NCBI GenBank assembly: GCA_030063045.1 | Contig: JAQSEB010000098.1 | Span: 248,001-312,000, forward strand | Reading direction: 5' to 3' | DNA from: Pratylenchus scribneri | Lineage: Eukaryota; Nematoda; Chromadorea; Rhabditida; Pratylenchidae | Length of the DNA: 64,000 bases | Part shown: one piece after another, positions 38,917 through 51,600 of the stretch | How positions within the stretch are numbered: position 1 is the first letter of the stretch | Layout of the letters: each line of letters starts with the position of its first letter | Made by a program: the position numbers and the translations under genes | The notes under the pieces: model-generated | What the model saw: only the letters and a program-made list of their open reading frames with translations | Told to the model about the DNA's origin: nothing | Databases searched by the model: none

Positions 38917-41900
38917 TTATGACTTGTAATTGACGCGGCCTTTGCGTTCACGGAGAAGACGTTTTGCTGGGATTTCTGTTGCTGAAAAATGTGCGGAATT
39001 AAATTAAATTAAAAAATATTTGCCCAACAGTAATTAATTATATGCTAAACCATTAATTTAATTTGATCTCAATTTTATTACAATTTATGCCAATTTTGGA
39101 GTAAGCCCAATGCCAACATTCAAAATGGGGACAGAGATCACATTTGACTAATGTTGGCATTTTGGCTTAAAAAATGGCCAAAATATCAGAAATATTAGGT
39201 CAATTTTGTCTTTAACATTCTCAAAAATATTTTTAAAAATTTTTAAATAAAAATTTGCTCCATACAAAATGGAATATTAATTGGATATGACATGAATGGA
39301 TTATATGTAATGGTTTAAGGCTTTCTACTTTCTACTACATTAAAAACATATCCGAATTGGATAAAGCTCGTCAAGACGCATCAAATGGTAAATAATTTAG
39401 TTATGGTTTGGGTCAAAATTAAATCGATATTAAACGGTTTAAACCGATTCTGGATTTTGGTTCAAAACTAAATTAAAATAGGTTAAAGTTAAACAAAAAT
39501 ATTTTTTGTTATTTTTTTCGGCAAAATAAATATTTTCCGTATTAATTATCATTTTTTTTCTCAAATCTCAATTCCCATTCTTCCATTCAAATTTACCTTC
39601 ATAACTGCGCTGTCGGCGAACACCTCCTCCACCATTTTTGTCATTATGGTTTGTGGCCGGCTTCATTTGTTGTTGGTTTGTTGCCTCCACCATATTATTC
39701 ACATTCACATCATCTGCCGGTTCCTCCTTCTTCACACGGCCAAATTGCTAAAAAATAATTTATGGGAATTAAAACAAATCTCAGTCATAGTTTTTTCGAT
39801 TAATTTTTTATGAAAAGTTGGACAATCAAAATTTCTCTAATCCCTATTTCTTAACTGTCGAATGTGTAAATAAAATAAACCCAAAGGCCGAAATAGATGT
39901 GCAAGAAAATTAAATTTTTAATAATTGGGAGTTTTTTTTATCGTAAAATGTTAGATTTTATAAATTTCAGAATTTATAATACCATTAGATAGAATCGATC
40001 ATTATCTAATTTGTCACGGTTTGTGGCCAATATAAATTGTATAAATGATATTTGTCTTTTTTGGTTAATTTTTTTGATTTTAACCGATATTTTTTACATT
40101 AATTTATGCATGTCGATGAGCTCTATTATAGAATGCTATAGGTCTAGTATCCAGGCAATAAAAAGTAATTAAATTTTTATTATAACAAATCAAATTTTTT
40201 GGTAAAAATATTTTCTCGTTTTAATACAATGAATTCCTAATTTTTGTGAAAATTTCTAAATTTTAATGGCACAAAAATATTTTTGGCCTATGAATTTATA
40301 ACTATCTTAGTCAAAAGCTTAAATAAAATTACTATTTTTCTGTGTACTTTAATTTAATCTACCTGATTGTCCCGACGAAATGCTGCGGTCATCGACGGGC
40401 GGTCCTCTTCATCAATTTGGATTGTTGGCCAATTCTTTTCGGGCACTTCTTCGCCTTCTCTTTTTATTTTGAGCGGTGGCCCATTTTTAATGTCTTCAAC
40501 AAATTCCACATCCACCGGTTGAGAAAGCTGGAAAAAAAGTGAATATTTAAATTTTTAATGGGAAAATTAGAAATTTAGTCAAAATTGTTGTTATCTAAAA
40601 TGTGTATTTTTTGGCAATAATTAGTAAATAATCCTAATTTTAATTATTTTGATTTTAATTTTATAGGCAATTTTATGATTAAAAAATTCTAATTAAAAAT
40701 GCTTTATGGGAATCATCGATCCCCAAAAAGTTAAAGAAAAATAAAATTTAATATTTTTTAAATATTTTAGAAAATTAAAAATTTTTCAAAAAATAATAAA
40801 AATCGAAATTTTACATTAAAAGAGACGGCCGAAGTTGTTGGTTGTTCATTCACGCCAAATGATGAGAAGGACGTACAAGGAAGGTCGGAATAGGAAATGG
40901 TGGTGTCCGTATTTGGGAAAATTGTTGGCTTAAAAATATGAATAAATTAATTAAATTTGAATAAAATTATTTTAAAATTAAATATTTTTTTTACATTTTT
41001 TGATAATTGATAAAAAAATAAATTTTAAAAGATTAAATTTAAAAAATAAAATTTTTTAAATTATTTTTACCATCAATATGGAGGAATTGGATGGAATGCA
41101 GTTGCTTTCATCAAAAGTGGTCGAAGCCAAAGAATTTTCATCAATCGAATTTTGTCGGATCATTTCGGGTTGTTCGGCTTTTGGTTGCTGAAATAAAATA
41201 AAAAATTATTAAAATTAAATAATGTAAAAAATAAAAATAAGATAAAATTAATTTTAACTTATTCACCTAAATCAATTTTTTAGTGAATATTTAGCATTTT
41301 TAGAAATTTGCTACAATTTTATTGTTAAACATATAATAAATTGGATAATAATATATGTATTATTTTTCTGGATATAAAATAAATCCAGAGTTTCTTTTGG
41401 TATTTGAACATTTTTTCAACAATTTTTTAGTCGGAAAATTGAATATTAGTCTTTTTTGATTTGGTAATCAAAATTAAATGAAAAACCAAGATTTTAACGA
41501 ATTCTAAATTCTATTCGCCTACCGGTTCTAGCATTTCCATTTTGCTGGCAGCTTGGGCCAAAAAAAGAAGATTTTGTTCATCGCCAACCAACTGGGAAAG
41601 TTCAAAAATTTGGGCTTCTTTTTGGGCCAATTCCGCTTGCATTTGCGCTTTTTGTTGTCGACATTCTTCGAGTTGGGCCAATGCCTGAAAATGAAATGAA
41701 TAATCAAATAATTTTAATATCAAATTTTCTAAAATTTTTTTATTTATTTCGCTATCCAGAAATTTTATAAATTGGAGAAATTCACCGATGAAGAGTGAAT
41801 TGAATTAATTTTTAAAATTGGAAATTAAAAAAAATTAATAAATATTAACAAATTTAAATAAAATTTAAAAATTAATTATTTAAATATTTTTTAATCTAAA

Positions 41901-44900
41901 TTCAATTTTTTATTTTTTTTACCTCATTTTTTTCCTTCCGGATTTGTATTGCCTCGACATTTCTTTGCAAATTATTCGCCGCCAACAAATGAATGGCATG
42001 CTACAAAAAAAAAAGATTTATTTTAAATATTTTGGTTAATTTTCTATGAGTAATTTACCTCTTTTTTGGGATATGTTTGATTGGGTCCTCTTTTATGTTA
42101 AGAAGAGAAAAAGTAAAGGGTCCCCCATGTCAGGCCCGTACCCAGGAATTTTCCCTGGGGGTGGCCCATGGCCAGCAGCGTAGCCAGAAAAAAAATTTCG
42201 GGGTGCAAAAATTTTGGAAGGGGCCAATTTTCGCCAAATGGCCCCGTAAGGCAAAATTTAAGCCAAACGAAAAATTTGAACTAAAAATGGCCGTCCAGCG
42301 GAAAATTTTCTCCCCAAAAAGGTCATCCCTTTACTTTTTTTGGCGGCTTGGGGTCGGCCCGGGCCGACCCCTGGGTACGGGCCTGCCCCATGTGGGTTAA
42401 TGTTAGGGTCATTCAGCAGGGATATTAATGGAACAAAATCACCTCATCCCATTTCTTAGCCCTAGCCCTAACAACCGCCGTAGGGGACACCCAACCCTTC
42501 AATTTTTCTACATTTTCCCTTTTGAGGAAAAAAAGAGAACCCAAACCAAAATAATTTTTTTTATGAATTTTAATCTGTAATTTTCTACAATTTTTGTCAA
42601 TTTTGGTATGCCGAATATTTATCATTTATTTATCATTTGGATAGGTCACATTTAATAAATCTTGGCATTGGCATTTACTTATCAAAATGTACAAATTAGA
42701 CTAAAATAAAAAAAATCATAGTCATTTTTGACCTTAAAACTAATTTGAATTTTAAATTTTTTAAAATTATTAATTATTAATTTCATTTTAAATTTTTACC
42801 TTTTTCCGCTCAATTTCTTGTTCTAATTCTGCTACTTTTTTGCCACTCGAAGAATCGGCCTTTGCCTCTGTCAATTGCTCCCGAATGTGTTGCACAACTT
42901 TTTTCATGCCCTCAATCATCGATGTTTTTACGCCCAATTCTTTCTGAAAAAATTTATAATTTTCAATTTCATTTCATAGAAAATTGGAATAAAAATAATT
43001 TTTTTAAAATTTTTTATGCAAAAATATCGATTTAATTTTTTAAAAACATTTAAATTGTTGAAATAAGAGTAAAATAACAAACAAAAAATTATGATAATGT
43101 TTTGAGGGTTTGTCCAACTCCTACATTCACCAACTTTTCATGGTTTGGCCAAAATTAAATGGTATTAAACCGTTTAAACCAGTTTTGGTTCAAAACTTAA
43201 TTAGAATTGCTTAAAATTAAACTATTCAATAAACAAATGATGCGTCTTGAATGTTGAATAGATCTAGGCTAAAGGGGATGGCCCGATGGCTTATGGGAAA
43301 ATTCTCACCCATTATAATCTTTTCGACAATTCATTCAGTGGGTTTTTTCGAGCAAAGTAAATATTTTTCGAAAAATTCTACTCAAATATGATTTTTAAAA
43401 ATTTGAATATAATTTTTATTTTTTTCTGCCATCGTCAAAATACGATAAAAAAATTATTTTTTTCCAACTTACATTTTTCTGCTCAATTTCTTTGCCCATT
43501 TGTTGTTTCAAATTTTCCATTCTTTTCTCATTTTCCCGTCTGCATTTTTCCAATTTTTCTTTGAGCATTTTGTTGTGCGTTTCGAGACGGAAAATTGATG
43601 CCCTCTGCGAGTTCGACGAATTCTGTAAAAAATATTTAATTTTAAATTTTATTATATTTCCACATGAAAGCTTTTAATTAGATATATATTGATATTGAGT
43701 GGGTTTGGAGTTTGGACTAGACTAGTCAACTTTTTTGTATCATAAATAAGATTAGGCCTAATCTTTTCGGAACAAAAAATCTATAATGAATTTTGATTTT
43801 ATTTTCAATTTTAATATCAGATTCAGATGAGAGCAATGTGATGCTGGAGCAAAACCCAAACCGGTTTATGTTTAGTAACCTTGGCCTAAGCCTAAATCTA
43901 AATGTATGTAAAGGCTTGAGCACTGAGCTTTGAAATTGAAATTTCTAGACTCCAACGAGTTTGTAGAGCCGAATGAGCTCATTACCATCCGCGATTTGCA
44001 AAAGTAAAGGAGGGAATCTTCACTCAAAATTTTCAGAAATTTTTAAAGCCTGTCTGCTATCGGCACTAGTGCAGTTTACGGGCTGGAAGGTAAAAAGAAG
44101 AGAGATTAAGCTGAGGATGATCTTCTTCATCATCCTCCTCGTCATTATCTTTCTTCATCTTCAACATCCTTTTTCATTTTCAGCCCGTAAAGCACTAGTA
44201 CTAGTGTCCTGTTGGTCTACCTAGTCGCTAGTCGGGACTAATGGAACTCTTCCGCTACCCCTATGTGGGAAATGTTGAGAGGATGATGATGATAAAGATG
44301 AAACTAAGGATGTTCTTCTTCACCTCATTATTATCTTCTTCTTCATCATCAATCATTACCTTGTACCCTTGTAGGGGATAAACTCTATACTCCATTAGTA
44401 CCACCTAGCCCTAATCTAACCTTTACCTTAACATAGATTAAGAGCTTAATGAAAAACTAAGAATCGTCCCTTTTACTTTAGCAAATTGCGGGCTTAACCT
44501 CAACGGGTTTTATTTTTCCGTATTTTTCTCTAAATTTATTTTAAACTAACCTCCAATTCAAGTAATTTCTTTTGGTATTTAACTTCCACATTTTCCAATT
44601 CTGTGATGAATTGTGCTCTCTGAACAGAATAATTTTTTGCGATTTTAAAATAAAATTTTATACCAGCATTTTGGGATCCTCCACCAATATTTCTTCAGAG
44701 CTTTGCGACTGTTGCTGATGAACAATTTCCGGTTGTGGCATTTGTTGCGTTGGTTCCTGCTGCTGATGAAAAATGAATGCTTCGCTTGATGGAATTGTTG
44801 TTGGTTGTTGTAGTTCATTTTGCTGTTGGAATTGTCTAATTGTGTTGGCAATGATCTGTGGAGTCACCGGCGGTGGTGGAATAATAAGGCATGGCGGAGG

Positions 44901-44924
44901 TAGACCATTCGCATTTGGTAACAT
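38917..44924 (-). CDS. Coiled-coil protein, tandem paralogue B (about 491 aa)
   Basis: Eleven exons with the phases of paralogue A: 44924-44664, 44619-44551, 43622-43473, 42943-42800, 42000-41923, 41684-41523, 41187-41071, 40928-40815, 40527-40363, 39747-39597, 38981-38917. Exons 2, 5, 8, 10 and 11 are identical in length to those of A. The N-terminus is shorter than in A: it lacks the Pro-rich insert but keeps PPPPVTPQIIANTIRQFQQQ. Coiled-coil blocks are retained and the tail is AKRLLRERKGRVNYKS. Exon 6 ends at a normal GTAGGC donor, unlike A. All exons are open, so both copies look functional. Same unknown role as A; the pair is a tandem duplication in direct orientation, with about 3.1 kb between the stop of B and the start of A. 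Confidence 0.74.
39290..39545. repeat. Palindromic element, degenerate, in paralogue B intron 10
   Basis: Contains AAGCTCGTCAAGACGCATCA and AAACGGTTTAAACCG but lacks a full right arm. Next to it, at 39105-39170, is a small hairpin with GCCAACATT/AATGTTGGC arms, also seen at about 33845-33905. Confidence 0.45.
42131..42385. mobile_element. Non-autonomous hAT MITE, 255 bp, perfect 8-bp TSD
   Basis: Ends CAGGCCCGTACCCAGG and CCTGGGTACGGGCCTG (exact apart from the internal extension), flanked by CCCCATGT at 42123-42130 and 42386-42393. The GC-rich ends differ sharply from the neighbouring intron. It sits in intron 4 of paralogue B. Paralogue A has no equivalent, so insertion followed the duplication or was lost from A. 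Confidence 0.92.
43100..43360. repeat. Palindromic element, partly degraded, in paralogue B intron 3
   Basis: Carries TCATGGTTTGGCCAAAATTA, AAACCGTTTAAACCAG and TGATGCGTCTTGAATG with a CTTTTCGACAATTCATT end, matching right-hand parts of the family. Confidence 0.5.
44060..44215. repeat. Fold-back element with AGTTTACGGGCT ends
   Basis: The left end CACTAGTGCAGTTTACGGGC pairs with the right end AGCCCGTAAAGCACTAGT. The interior consists of purine-rich GATGAT/GAAG and its complement TCTTCATC. Located in intron 2 of paralogue B. Related to the copy at 45753. Confidence 0.6.
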
Positions 44925-44959
44925 TTTGAATTAAATTTTATCTATAAAAGTTAATGTAT

Positions 44960-45110
44960 CTGAAATAAACCTTAAGATTTTGCGTTAAATAAACCCAAAG
45001 ATTTTGTCTAAATAAAACTTAAGATTTTATCTAAAATAAACCTTAAGATTTTGGGTAAAATAAACTTTTAGATTTTGTGTAAAATAAACCTTAAAATTTT
45101 TGTGGAATAA
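44960..45110. repeat. Short tandem array upstream of paralogue B
   Basis: About six imperfect copies of AAATAAACCTTAAGATTTTG, period about 28-30 bases, starting some 35 bases upstream of the predicted start codon. Confidence 0.65.
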
Positions 45111-45752
45111 CCTAGAAATTTTAAATACGCGTCGTGAAAAATTTGATCGATTAATATGAAAATGATAGGAAAGGAAGAAGGAAAGAAATGGAAATTGAAA
45201 AAAGATGATGAATGACTGATGATGATGATGAGAATGAGAAAGAAAATATGCAAATTGATTATTTGCGAGCGTTTTTTCATGTTTATTGCTGATTATGATT
45301 AATGAATTTGGCAATTATTGTTGATTGATTTGTTGGGCGAATAAGCGTTTCGGATTTGAGAGTTTGTAAATTATTGAGAAAAAAATAATAAGTATTGATC
45401 ATCCAATTAAAAAAAATCGGGAATATTAGTTTTAAGTTTTATTTTATCGATATTTTTGGAAATTACATATATGGACAGAAGACGTGCGTTTATTTTTAAG
45501 GAAGTAGATATTTAAGCAGCGAAAAAAAATCGATTATTTTAAAATTTTTAGTGGGCATTTAGTGGGTTGGACTTGGACTTCCTATTTATCGATGTCAACT
45601 GTCAACCAAAATCCTTACAACTGCAGAAATCCTTAATCAAAATATCTACAATCGATCGAAATACTCCAATAAAATCATTGAAACCAAAATCTCTACACTC
45701 GAATACTCCCACCAAAATCCCTCCAATTACTTAAAAATGTTAAAATTCATAA

Positions 45753-45966
45753 AGTTACTATTACTATTGCAGTTTACGGGCTCTGGAAGGGAAAAATAAT
45801 GAGGATGATGATGAAGAAGAAAAAGAGATGAAGCTGTGGATGATCTTCTTCATCAACTTCTTCATCGTCCTCATCATTTATCATTTCATTATCATCATTA
45901 TCTCCTTCTCCTTTTCCTTCTGCATCCTCATCCTTTTCCCTTCCAGCCCGTAAACTGCAATAGTAC
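45753..45966. repeat. Fold-back element with TACTATTGCAGTTTACGGGC ends
   Basis: The ends TACTATTGCAGTTTACGGGC and GCCCGTAAACTGCAATAGTA are exact inverses over 20 bases, extended by GGAAGGGAAAA/TTTTCCCTTCC. The interior is GAGGATGATGATGAAGAAG and its pyrimidine counterpart, so a single strand could fold over its full length. No TSD outside the arms was seen. Confidence 0.75.
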
Positions 45967-46145
45967 CTTTATAAAGCTGTGTTTTCCCTGCTTCTTTTAT
46001 GTTCTAATTGTAGGCGCTAAATTAAGAAAAATTTTTCTGCAGAGATTTTGGGACACATAAATTAATCAAAGCTAAAAATATTAAATCAAAAATATTTATT
46101 TTCATTTATCATTGTGTATTTAATGAATGAGTGAATTCAAAATCA

Positions 46146-47014
46146 AATTGTATCATAATGGATTTGTCGATGTTTTTGAAGAATAAAATAGCCAATTGTA
46201 AGGAACATTCCGGAAATGACCAATGCCAAAAGGATGACCAATGGAATCATTGCAAAAGATTGTTCAAAATATTAAATTAAAAAACTCGCCGAATGCATCG
46301 TTTTTCCACGATCAAATCCTTCCAAGATACGGCTAGTGCCAGACAATTTATGCCATATGCGGTTCGATTATCCAATGGCACATTTCCTTGTGCACTAATC
46401 CAACCAAATAATGAAGATGTGGTGGAACTGTTTTATTGAGTATTTATTAATCAATTAAATTTTTGTGAAATGAAATTTAACTCGAATTTTTGGACAATGA
46501 TCAATTTTAAATTAAATATTCACTTTAAATTTAGTTTAATGAATTAGTAATTATAAAATTAATTCGTGAATTTAATAGAAAGAAATTTCAATTTGTAAAA
46601 AAATATGAACAAATAAGAGGAAAATAACCAAAAAATCCGAAAATTTTTCTGTTTTTTGATAATAACTTTCTTGTCTAATAATATTTGATCTATCATTTTG
46701 GCATCAAAATGTTCTAGAGAAAGAGCTGAACCCAATGGTAAAAATATTTTATTTATTGCTTATAAGATTGTTGAGATATGGATAAATGGGCAAAAAATTC
46801 AGGTAGTCAAAATTAGATGGACTGACCTTTTGTCATTAATTTCTTTCAAAAATTCCATTGTAAAATTTCTACAAATTCCATTTTCTTTTTGCTGTCGTTG
46901 ATCATGAGAAAAATGCAATTTCCGTCCAAATCGTTGCGAGAATAATTGAAGAGCATTATTTGGACAAATGAGAGTAAATATTAAAATTGTCAAAATTGAT
47001 GAGCAAAAAGACAT
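46146..47014 (-). CDS. Small secreted/membrane protein, possibly broken
   Basis: Exon 1 (47014-46827) begins MSFCSSILTILIFTLICPNN, a good signal peptide. The donor AAAG|GTCAGT and acceptor AAAACAG at 46428 join it in phase to exon 2 (46427-46277), giving a 112-aa product with an extracellular-looking segment (AYGINCLALAVSWKD, then EKRC). Downstream, 46265-46146 encodes a clear transmembrane helix (MIPLVILLALVISGMFLTIG) with a short basic tail, but in a frame separated by stops and without a usable acceptor. Signal peptide, Cys-containing domain, single TM and short tail is a common nematode type-I architecture; the break suggests decay, a sequence error or a missed splice. Family not identified. 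Confidence 0.4.
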
Positions 47015-48684
47015 TTTTTATAATTGGTATCTTGATTTAAAATTATTAAATTTTTTATTAAAATATTCCTAAATAAAAATATTAAACATAAAAGCTCCGT
47101 TGAACTCTGACTAGTTATACTACGTAATTTTGAGAAAAAATATTCTTTTTGATAATTTTTTTGATGAATTTTTTCTTATATTGTCAGTAGTAATTTGAAC
47201 ATTTGTTGAAATAAGTTTCCAAATAAAACATTTTGCATTTGATTTTGGGAAAATAATCAGTTTTATATTTTATTTGTCGATTAAATTTACAATTCGAAGT
47301 AAAATCAATGTTGGATTGGAATTTGGAATAAAAATTTTTCGGAGTCAGGGACTAATTAAAAATGATGATATTTGAGGCAATTTTTCATTGATTACTGCAC
47401 TTTCTTTCTTATCAGTAAAGTATTTTATTCCATGATAACCAGAGAGCATTGATAATAATTGTGTTTACTGTTTATTGACGATGGAACGTGGAATATAATT
47501 TTGAAATTGTTTTTTAGCATAATATTTATATTTAATTTGCAGAAAAACATTTAAATGCAGAAAAGAGTATTAAAAATGATGAAAAGTACCGGTTTACCGT
47601 TTGTCCTAGACCCTCAAACCAAATACCCAATCGATAGATCTCGTCGAGAAGAAACGAAATTCTATATTCATGGTTTGATCTCACGTTTTTAGTGAAAAAT
47701 TAAATAAAAAATTTTTTGGAAAAAATGTGAGGTACGAACGAGGAACGACAACATTACCAATTGCAAACCGAAAGCCTAACTATAAACCTAATCCTACCCT
47801 GTCCTAAACTCCAACGGACCTAATTTAATCTTGGTGTTAATATATTCAATTTATGAATTATAGACAACTATCGCCAATTTTGGAATTGACAGATTTTTGA
47901 CAGTTTTTTGAATAATAAAAAACCGAGAACTAACTTTAAAAATTACGGCAATATTTTTTGTCATTTTTAAAATCGACACAATTCAACCCTTTTTGACGAA
48001 TGCTCGTTGGGTTTCACAATCCAGCCACTCATCAGTCGGCAGGCAAATTAGATTTCATATCGTGTTCTCTTTTCAATTCAAAACGTTCGTAATTATTTAT
48101 TTTATATTTTAAACGTTTTTTCTGATTTTTGATAATAGATTCATGTTTGCATCGTATATATTAAAAAATTCGGAAAGAATTATTATTTTTACATTTTTAA
48201 ATGTACATAGAAATAGAATTAATCTTTAATTTAAATTTAAATTTTACAATAAATTTTTGTTAAATTTTTACTTTTTTAAATTACAATAATTTATCATGAA
48301 TTTAGGCAATATTTTTCAATTAACATTTTAGTTCAAAATTTGCAGCTGCTCATTAATTCCTTAGAAGAATTGAGAATTAATCTCGTGAAAATGCCAACAT
48401 TTTCAAGTAACAAAATAAATTCGGACCCCAATAATTTGAGTGAGGGCTGAAAATGTAATTAATTTTTACGTTGGAAAATATCTTATGACATAGCATTTGC
48501 CAATCAACAAGTGTAATATTTAGAATTACACATCACATTTTTGCCAATATTGAATATTTATTAGCGAATTTTATGAATAAATTTTTTAAACGCTTATCTC
48601 ATTCAATGTTGAAAAATTATTAAATTATCTTGGCCAAACTTTTATCTAACTATCTCATTTAAATTATTAAATTTTAGAGATAAA
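47015..48684. other. Intergenic region
   Basis: AT-rich. A left-half fragment of the palindromic family (AAAAGTACCGGTTTACCGTT, GATAGATCTCGTCGAGAAG) lies at about 47560-47660. No gene. Confidence 0.5.
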
Positions 48685-51600
48685 ATGACATTGAATTTAA
48701 TTTTCCGCATAAATTCATTAATAATTCCTCCGCTGGGATTTTTACTGAATTTTACCCTTCTTTGGCTTATTCTTCATCGAACACCAAAAGAAATGTGGCT
48801 CCATAGTCGGGTATTGCTCCAAACATGCATTCTGGACATTCTTCTTTTGGTCGTTTTGTGCATTGGAATTCCGGTGAGATTTTTTGTAATTTAATTTTAA
48901 TTATTTAAATTATAAATATTTAATATGTTAAATTGATTTTAGTATGCAACAACTCTTGCTGGAGATTATACTTTATGCCTATTTGATGGCTATCTAATTC
49001 TTTCTGGTCTGTTTCATCCATTTTTTAATGATCCAATGTGTTTATGGTTTTTATTTCTTTTGTGGCATTTTTTATTCCAATTGGATATATTTGCGCTTGC
49101 TGTTCAATTCCTCTATCGTTATTTGATCTTAAATCGGTATTTTATAAATGAGATCAAAAAATCATTATTTTGTAAACTTTATTTAAATTAATAAATTGGA
49201 AATATTTAAAATGAAAAAAAAAATATTGATAATTGGCACGAAAAATTATAGTGGTTCACAACACAATCACTCCTCGACCCTTAAAATATATAACCAATCA
49301 ATTCGAGATACATCACTTGATAATAAATTCACTTAAATTTATTAAATTTTAAATAAGATTTGAGCCAAAAGTTTATAAGATGGTTAAAATGTGTTGGAAC
49401 GGTAGTGAAAATAGGAAGAATTTGAGATGAATTTGAATATTAAATTATGGCAATATTCCCCTTTGACATTTAATCCTATTTCTTATTTTGTCCGTTTTCC
49501 TCATTCCCCAATTCACATTCCAATTCTTGGATTTATTCCCAATTTCCCAATATTCATATTAAATTGTTTTGCTCTCAATAAAGACTTTTGTTTGGATAAA
49601 TAATAAATAAAATATTTGATTTATTGAGTCTTACTTCATTGGTTTCAAACCTAAGATCCAACATAATTGGCGTACTTGGCAAACAAAAAAATTATCAATT
49701 CGGGAAATCAATTAAATTCGTCAACAGTTCAATTCAACTTCAAATTTTGGAATAACCTATCAATAGCTGTGTGCTTTTGATCGAATTTGCTGTGTGCAAA
49801 TCGGGTTTAATTCTTCAAACAATAATCAAAAATAAAATTGCATCAAATCGACACAAATCTATAAGGATTTGTTTTCATCAATCAAATAAAATTTCTTCAA
49901 TTCAACACAAATCTAAAGGATTTGTTCGCCAATAAAATCAATCACCAAAAATGGCAGCACCGCAATTAACAATTCAAGAATTATTGCAAATAGTGCAGCA
50001 GCAACAAAACCAATTGCAACAGCAACAAAATCAAATTGGACAATTGCTGACTAATGCTGGAAATGCCGCTGCACCAAATCAGCAAATAAACGCTGCCACA
50101 AATCAACAAATTGTGCCACCATTAAACGACATCATTCTTTTTGAGTCGACCAATGACAAGAGCCGAATTTCGGACTGGATCGACCGATTTACATTTGCTA
50201 TTGATTGTGCAGCGCCTGGCCTAGATGATGAATTAAAAGTGAAGGCCATGATGAACAAGCTCACTGAAAATTCTTTCGCAGAATATGCTAAGTTTGTTCT
50301 TCCAAAATCTGTCACTGACTTTACTTTCGATGAAACAAAAGACAACCTCAAGAAGCTTTTTGCGAGACAGCAGAGTATTTTTGTTGATCGCTACGACTGT
50401 TTAAAAGCAACAAAGGAGGAAAATGAGGATTTCAAAAGCTTCATAAACCGCCATAAAATGCTTTTACGAAATTTTGAATTTGACAAAATGAATGAACAAC
50501 AATTTATGGTGTTAATGCTTCTCCTAGCGCTTAAGGCGCCCAAGGATGTTTCATTGAGGCAAAGAATTCTTACAAAATTGACCCAAGATGGCGATGCAAT
50601 CACATACGAAAATGTCGTGGAGGATTGCCTTAATTTTATGGCAACAATCGCTGAATCAAGAATTGTTGAGAACCAGCAAAACAAAAATGTCAATGCAATT
50701 ATCAATAAGGGCAAAAACAAGAATATTGGAAAAGGTTCTCAGCAACCGAAAATTGATCAAAATCCGCCCATCAAAAAGTGCTGGCGTTGCGGAAAAGCAA
50801 ATCATTTGGCTAATGATTGTCATTTCAAGACTGCCAAATGCAGCAAATGCAATTACACTGGCCATTTACAATCGCAATGTGACACAGTACAAGAATGGAG
50901 ACGGAAACATCCTCGCAAAGGAAATAATGACAAAAAGACAGGTTTTGTTCAAATTTCAACAGCAATAAAAACAAAATCGTCATTATTGAAAATTCAAATC
51001 AAAATGAACTCAAAGCCAATTGAATTTGTGCTTGATTGTGGATCGGAAGCCAACATTATTGATGAAAAATCTTGGGAATTGATTGGCCGACCAACAATAC
51101 AAAAGTGCAATGAAAAGGCGAGAATTTATGATGGATCAAGCCGCGCATTTATTGGCAAAGGATTCGGAAAATTCGAATTCGATGGAATAATTACTGAACA
51201 AGAATTTTATGTGGCCAAGCAAGGTTCATTACATTTATTGAGTGTGCAAACTATGGATGCTTTCGGACTATTGGATGAAATTAAAGAAAAACTCCGAAGC
51301 AAATCAATCAATAGTGTACACCAAATGAAAAACGATGAGGAGGCTCAAATAGCTCCCTTCGTAAAATCACTCGCCACTAAATTTACAAATATCTTCAATG
51401 AAAATTTGGGCACTTGCAACAAAATAAAAGCAAATTTAGTGCTGAAACCGGATGCAACTCCAATATTCCATCGAGCACGGCCTGTCCCATACCATACAAA
51501 GCAAATTGTGGATGAGGAATTGGACCGGCTGGAAAAATTAGGAGTTATTGGCAAAATTGATCACGCAGAATGGGCCGCTCCAATATTGGTCGTCAAAAAG

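Larger units (their letters stand above)
44925..46145. other. Region upstream of paralogue B
   Basis: Includes a short array of about six AAATAAACCTTAAGATTTTG-like units just upstream of the start (44960-45105) and the second fold-back element. No gene was found; open frames here are low complexity. Confidence 0.5.

Noticed and set aside
44060..45966. hAT-type TSD for the AGTTTACGGGCT elements
   Set aside because: The sequences that first looked like a duplication (CACTAGTG/CACTAGTA, TACTATTG/CAATAGTA) are inverted, so they are part of the arms and not direct repeats.
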